This document shows, one piece after another, positions 24,024-24,038 of a DNA stretch of 24,038 bases. The notes below the pieces were generated by a model. The model saw only the letters and a program-made list of their open reading frames with translations. It made no database searches and was not told the DNA's origin. This DNA is from an uncultured Clostridia bacterium (GTDB lineage Bacteria > Bacillota > Clostridia > TANB77 > CAG-508). Position 1 is the first letter of the stretch. The number at the start of each line of letters is the position of its first letter. Both the position numbers and the translations under genes were made by a program. Where the stretch lies: positions 1 through 24,038 of the forward strand of contig CAKPKZ010000007.1 in the NCBI GenBank assembly GCA_934167435.1, in the 5' to 3' direction.

Positions 24024-24038
24024 ACAGCTCTGTTTTTC

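Noticed and set aside
24024..24038. Terminator after the recombinase gene
   Set aside because: AACAGCTCTGTT with T's is suggestive, but the stem is only 4 bp with a usable loop and the window ends there.

Overview
The window is very AT-rich (clearly under 30% GC by eye), uses the standard code, and has strong Shine-Dalgarno sites and TTGACA/TATAAT promoters. It looks like a piece of chromosome from a low-GC Firmicute, most likely an anaerobic gut clostridium; the species cannot be named from sequence alone. Almost every gene lies on the minus strand. The exceptions are a GH30 hydrolase, a small Cu/Zn-SOD-like protein and a XerC-like recombinase.

Region by region. (1) 139-850 minus: a complete type III toxin-antitoxin locus of the CptIN/ToxN/AbiQ superfamily. 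It has a near-consensus promoter, an RNA antitoxin built from two tandem repeats of about 50 nt plus a partial third, a leaky hairpin terminator, and a 162-aa RNase toxin. (2) 880-1390: gene-poor spacer with a compositionally distinct block containing hairpins, and one minus-strand terminator. (3) 1391-4513 minus: guanine deaminase, a MATE transporter fused to a cytidylate-kinase-like domain, and a pentapeptide-repeat protein, driven by a good promoter at 4603-4631. (4) 4703-6034 plus: an intracellular GH30 hydrolase, with a terminator shared with the convergent neighbour. (5) 6111-8696 minus: an SPFH protein with a SHOCT tail, and a membrane protein with two zinc ribbons. This resembles the YdjI/YdjG half of the Bacillus PspA membrane-stress operon, but without PspA. 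(6) 8801-12066 minus: a MacB-type ABC ATPase and FtsX-like permease, preceded by an 11-bp-phased direct repeat that looks like an OmpR/PhoB-family operator. (7) 12202-12657 plus: a cytosolic Cu/Zn-SOD-like protein.

(8) 12674-19593 minus: an eight-gene, tightly packed run. It starts with a nucleotidase-nucleoside hydrolase fusion, then a GNAT acetyltransferase, a PHP phosphatase, a P-loop kinase-like protein, a histidine phosphatase, a broken MFS gene, a second nucleotidase, and an intact MFS transporter. The theme is phosphate-ester and nucleotide breakdown plus transport, and it is the best candidate here for an undescribed pathway. (9) 19677-20918 minus: a glycoamylase-like (GH144-type) hydrolase. 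(10) 20981-22886 minus: an OmpR-family response regulator and its histidine kinase. (11) 23031-24023 plus: a XerC/D-type tyrosine recombinase.

On the minus strand the two-component system precedes the ABC transporter in the order regulator, kinase, ATPase, permease, with about 9 kb of other genes between them. The PhoB-like direct repeat before the ABC genes makes it plausible, though unproven, that this regulator controls that transporter and that the intervening cluster is a later insertion.
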